NCBI RefSeq assembly: GCF_010093535.1
Contig: NW_022985181.1
Location: 434,008-452,088, forward strand
DNA: 18,081 nucleotides
Direction of reading: 5' to 3'
Origin: Lindgomyces ingoldianus
Taxonomy: Eukaryota > Ascomycota > Dothideomycetes > Pleosporales > Lindgomycetaceae
Position 1 is the first letter of the stretch. Each line of letters starts with the position of its first letter. Below the pieces are notes generated by a model, which saw only the letters and a program-made list of their open reading frames with translations, searched no databases and had not been told where the DNA came from. The translations under genes and the position numbers were made by a program. Shown in pieces: positions 16,898 through 18,081 of the stretch.

Positions 16898-17050
16898 TGT
16901 AAGGCCGGGATGGCGCTTACGTGTAAGACCGAGATGGTGCTTACGTGCGACGGGTATATATACTATTCTGTACGCAATAATTAACTGTTGGTTGATTATT
17001 CGCACCTTTTTGGTTGTATTGGCGTAGTGGTACAGAGCTCCGTCCTTACA
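16898..17050 (+). repeat. 3' LTR of the TRIM
   Basis: 153 bp, identical in length to the 5' LTR. The four differences (GACC for GGCC, two TTG for TTA, TCC for TCT) are all transitions. TATATATA is conserved. Confidence 0.88.
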
Positions 17051-17053
17051 TCT

Positions 17054-17325
17054 AGAATAGCTGCAGGCAGAGCAGCTAATTGTAAAGGCAGCTAGCAGAG
17101 GCTGCTAGTTAAGCAGGTAGCTGTTAGAGAGGCAGCTAGTTATTAGTGAAGCTTACAAGGACTATAGACAGATTAAATAGCTGCTAGCAGAGCAGCTAGT
17201 TATTAAGGCAGTTTTCAGAGTCTGCCTGCAGTTTAAATAGCTGCTGGTAGAGCAGCTGGTTATTAAGGCAGTTCGCAGAGCTGCTTGTAGTTTAAATAGC
17301 TGCTAGCAGTGCAGCTAGTTGTTAG
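17054..17325. repeat. Minisatellite, ~60-bp units rich in AGCTGC/GCAGCT
   Basis: Well-formed units start AAATAGCTGCT at 17175, 17235 and 17294 (periods 60 and 59). More diverged units reach back to the TRIM edge at 17055. Each unit carries inverted AGCTGCTAGCAG/GCAGCTAG words and can form hairpins. Non-coding. Confidence 0.8.
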
Positions 17326-17380
17326 CATTATAAAAGTTAGACAACACAAGAGGTGCAAGGAGGTTAGTTATAAGAAAAGA

Positions 17381-17577
17381 TGTCGCGTATACTAAGAGCC
17401 TTGGCTGGGGCTCGGAGCCTGGGACTGGGGCTTAGAGCCTGGGACACAGCTCGGGATCTGGAGATAGTATGTTCCGAAGCTTGGTGTATATAAGGAGAGC
17501 CTTCAACTCTCTTAGATAGCAGAGTCACTTCATCTGATCTTCTAAGCAGCTACTGCTAGGCTATTTTATCCTCCACA
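17381..17577 (+). repeat. Candidate solo LTR
   Basis: 197 bp from TGTCGCG to CTCCACA, with AAGA on both sides (17377-17380 and 17578-17581), a possible 4-bp target duplication. It contains two 20-bp direct units (GGGGCTCGGAGCCTGGGACT and a variant, about 17407-17446) upstream of TATATAAG (17487-17494), a promoter-like order. No partner LTR is in the window. Confidence 0.45.
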
Positions 17578-17611
17578 AAGATAAAAAAAAAACATGTGTG
17601 TATAAGCTAAA

Positions 17612-17733
17612 GCACAGCAACTAAGCTAACCTATCTCTAGCTAAACCTAGGATTATGTGCGTTTGCGTAGGCAGTAGAAGCTAGAGCGCAGCAACTAAGC
17701 TAACCTATCTCTAGCAGAACCTAGGATTATGTG
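17612..17733. repeat. Direct repeat, 48 bp at 74-bp spacing
   Basis: The segments 17612-17659 and 17686-17733 (GC[A/G]CAGCAACTAAGC... to GGATTATGTG) are nearly identical, separated by 26 bp. Non-coding. Confidence 0.8.
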
Positions 17734-17793
17734 TGTAGTAAGAGTATAAGTATACTTTAACTAATCTTACTCTTTAGAATTAAAAAAAGGTTA

Positions 17794-18081
17794 ACGTACC
17801 TAACGGGTTGGCCGGCCACACGGGTTGGCCGGCCACTTTTGCCAAGCCCCCACTAAAACCACCCCATTCTCTCGCAAAACAGCCCACTTTAGCCCTATAT
17901 AGAGCAATACAACATAAGATATTATTTAGAGTCTACTTCTACTACTTTCTTACACGTACGCAAGTTATGCCTAGTCTAATTGCACTGCCTGCATTGCCTT
18001 TAACTTAGCTTACCTTCTTTAGCGCGCACCTGCGTCTTTAGCTTCTTTCTATTACTACGCGCTCTAAACTCCTTTAGAGCA
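17794..18081 (-). mobile_element. Fot1-like element, apparently un-RIPed, runs off right edge
   Basis: It begins after TA (17792-17793) with ACGTACCTAACGGGTTGGCC and two 17-bp repeats CGGGTTGGCCGGCCACA. The sequence is the reverse complement of the right end of the elements at 4371 and 12251, so it is inserted in the opposite orientation. It keeps C and G where the other copies have T and A. The transposase C-terminus is encoded on the minus strand from the window edge to a stop at 18000-18002. About 26 visible codons are open (ending RSNRKKLKTQVRAKEGKLS). The start and catalytic domain lie outside the window. Confidence 0.85.

Larger units (their letters stand above)
16447..17050 (+). mobile_element. 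Complete TRIM-like LTR element with 5-bp target duplication
   Basis: Two 153-bp direct LTRs (16447-16599 and 16898-17050) start TGTAAGGCCGG and end GTCCTTACA. They differ at only four positions, all transitions. They flank a 298-bp non-coding interior that ends in a polypurine tract (AAGAAGGGGGATAA, 16884-16897) directly before the 3' LTR. TCTAG is duplicated at 16442-16446 and 17051-17055. This is the full anatomy of an LTR retrotransposon at 604 bp, so it must borrow enzymes. The interior is GC-richer than its surroundings and shows little RIP, so insertion is probably recent. The open frame on the minus strand at 16736-17005 crosses the LTR and is not a gene. Confidence 0.9.

Noticed and set aside
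16736..17005. 89-aa minus-strand open frame
   Set aside because: It spans the TRIM interior and 3' LTR, antisense to the element, without domain features.
17808..18008. 66-aa plus-strand open frame in the right-edge element
   Set aside because: It reads through the terminal repeat opposite to the transposase strand; the minus-strand frame matches other copies.

Overview
The window looks like a piece of a filamentous ascomycete (Pezizomycotina) genome. Three protein-coding genes sit in a base-balanced island (about 7.2-12.05 kb). Their two introns are short (47 and 62 bp) and spliceosomal. On both sides lie AT-rich repeats that carry the footprint of repeat-induced point mutation (RIP): C-to-T and G-to-A transitions, TpA excess, and transposase frames riddled with stops. 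I see no rRNA gene, no functional tRNA and no CRISPR array.

Left flank (1-7.2 kb). A RIP-killed Fot1/pogo-type transposase (124-1182, +) is followed by a minus-strand LTR retroelement remnant (1183-2837). Next is a second, different pogo/Fot-type transposase relic on the minus strand (about 2945-5790), split by a 1149-bp non-autonomous Fot1-like element (4371-5519) inserted at TA. A 627-bp unit with inverted ends (6232-6858) and unrecognised AT-rich DNA follow.

Gene island. An EthD-domain protein (7400-7959, -) of the AurZ/TpcK type, a FUS2/Ayg1-like alpha/beta hydrolase (8347-9648, -) and a 14-TM MFS transporter (10089-11836, +) form what looks like a small secondary-metabolite cluster. The hydrolase and the transporter share a 440-bp divergent promoter. 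EthD dehydratase/decarboxylase, chain-modifying hydrolase and efflux pump are typical tailoring and export partners of a non-reducing polyketide synthase (naphthopyrone or anthrone chemistry). No synthase or regulator is in the window, so the set is either a stranded fragment or one arm of a cluster cut by repeats.

Right flank (12.05-18.08 kb). This holds a second copy of the deleted Fot1-like element (12251-13382), a truncated minus-strand copy with a solo-LTR-like insertion (13583-14645), and a related element turned into a giant foldback with arms of about 470 bp (14898-15999). Then come a triplet repeat, a complete 604-bp TRIM-like LTR element with a perfect 5-bp target duplication (16442-17055), minisatellites, an LTR-like unit, and the end of an apparently un-RIPed Fot1-like element running off the right edge (17794-18081).

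The most unusual object is the TRIM. The sequence right after its 5' LTR is complementary over 15 nt to the LTR segment about 30 nt downstream of a TATA box, the geometry expected of Tf1-style self-priming. The same junction also carries tRNA-like A and B boxes.
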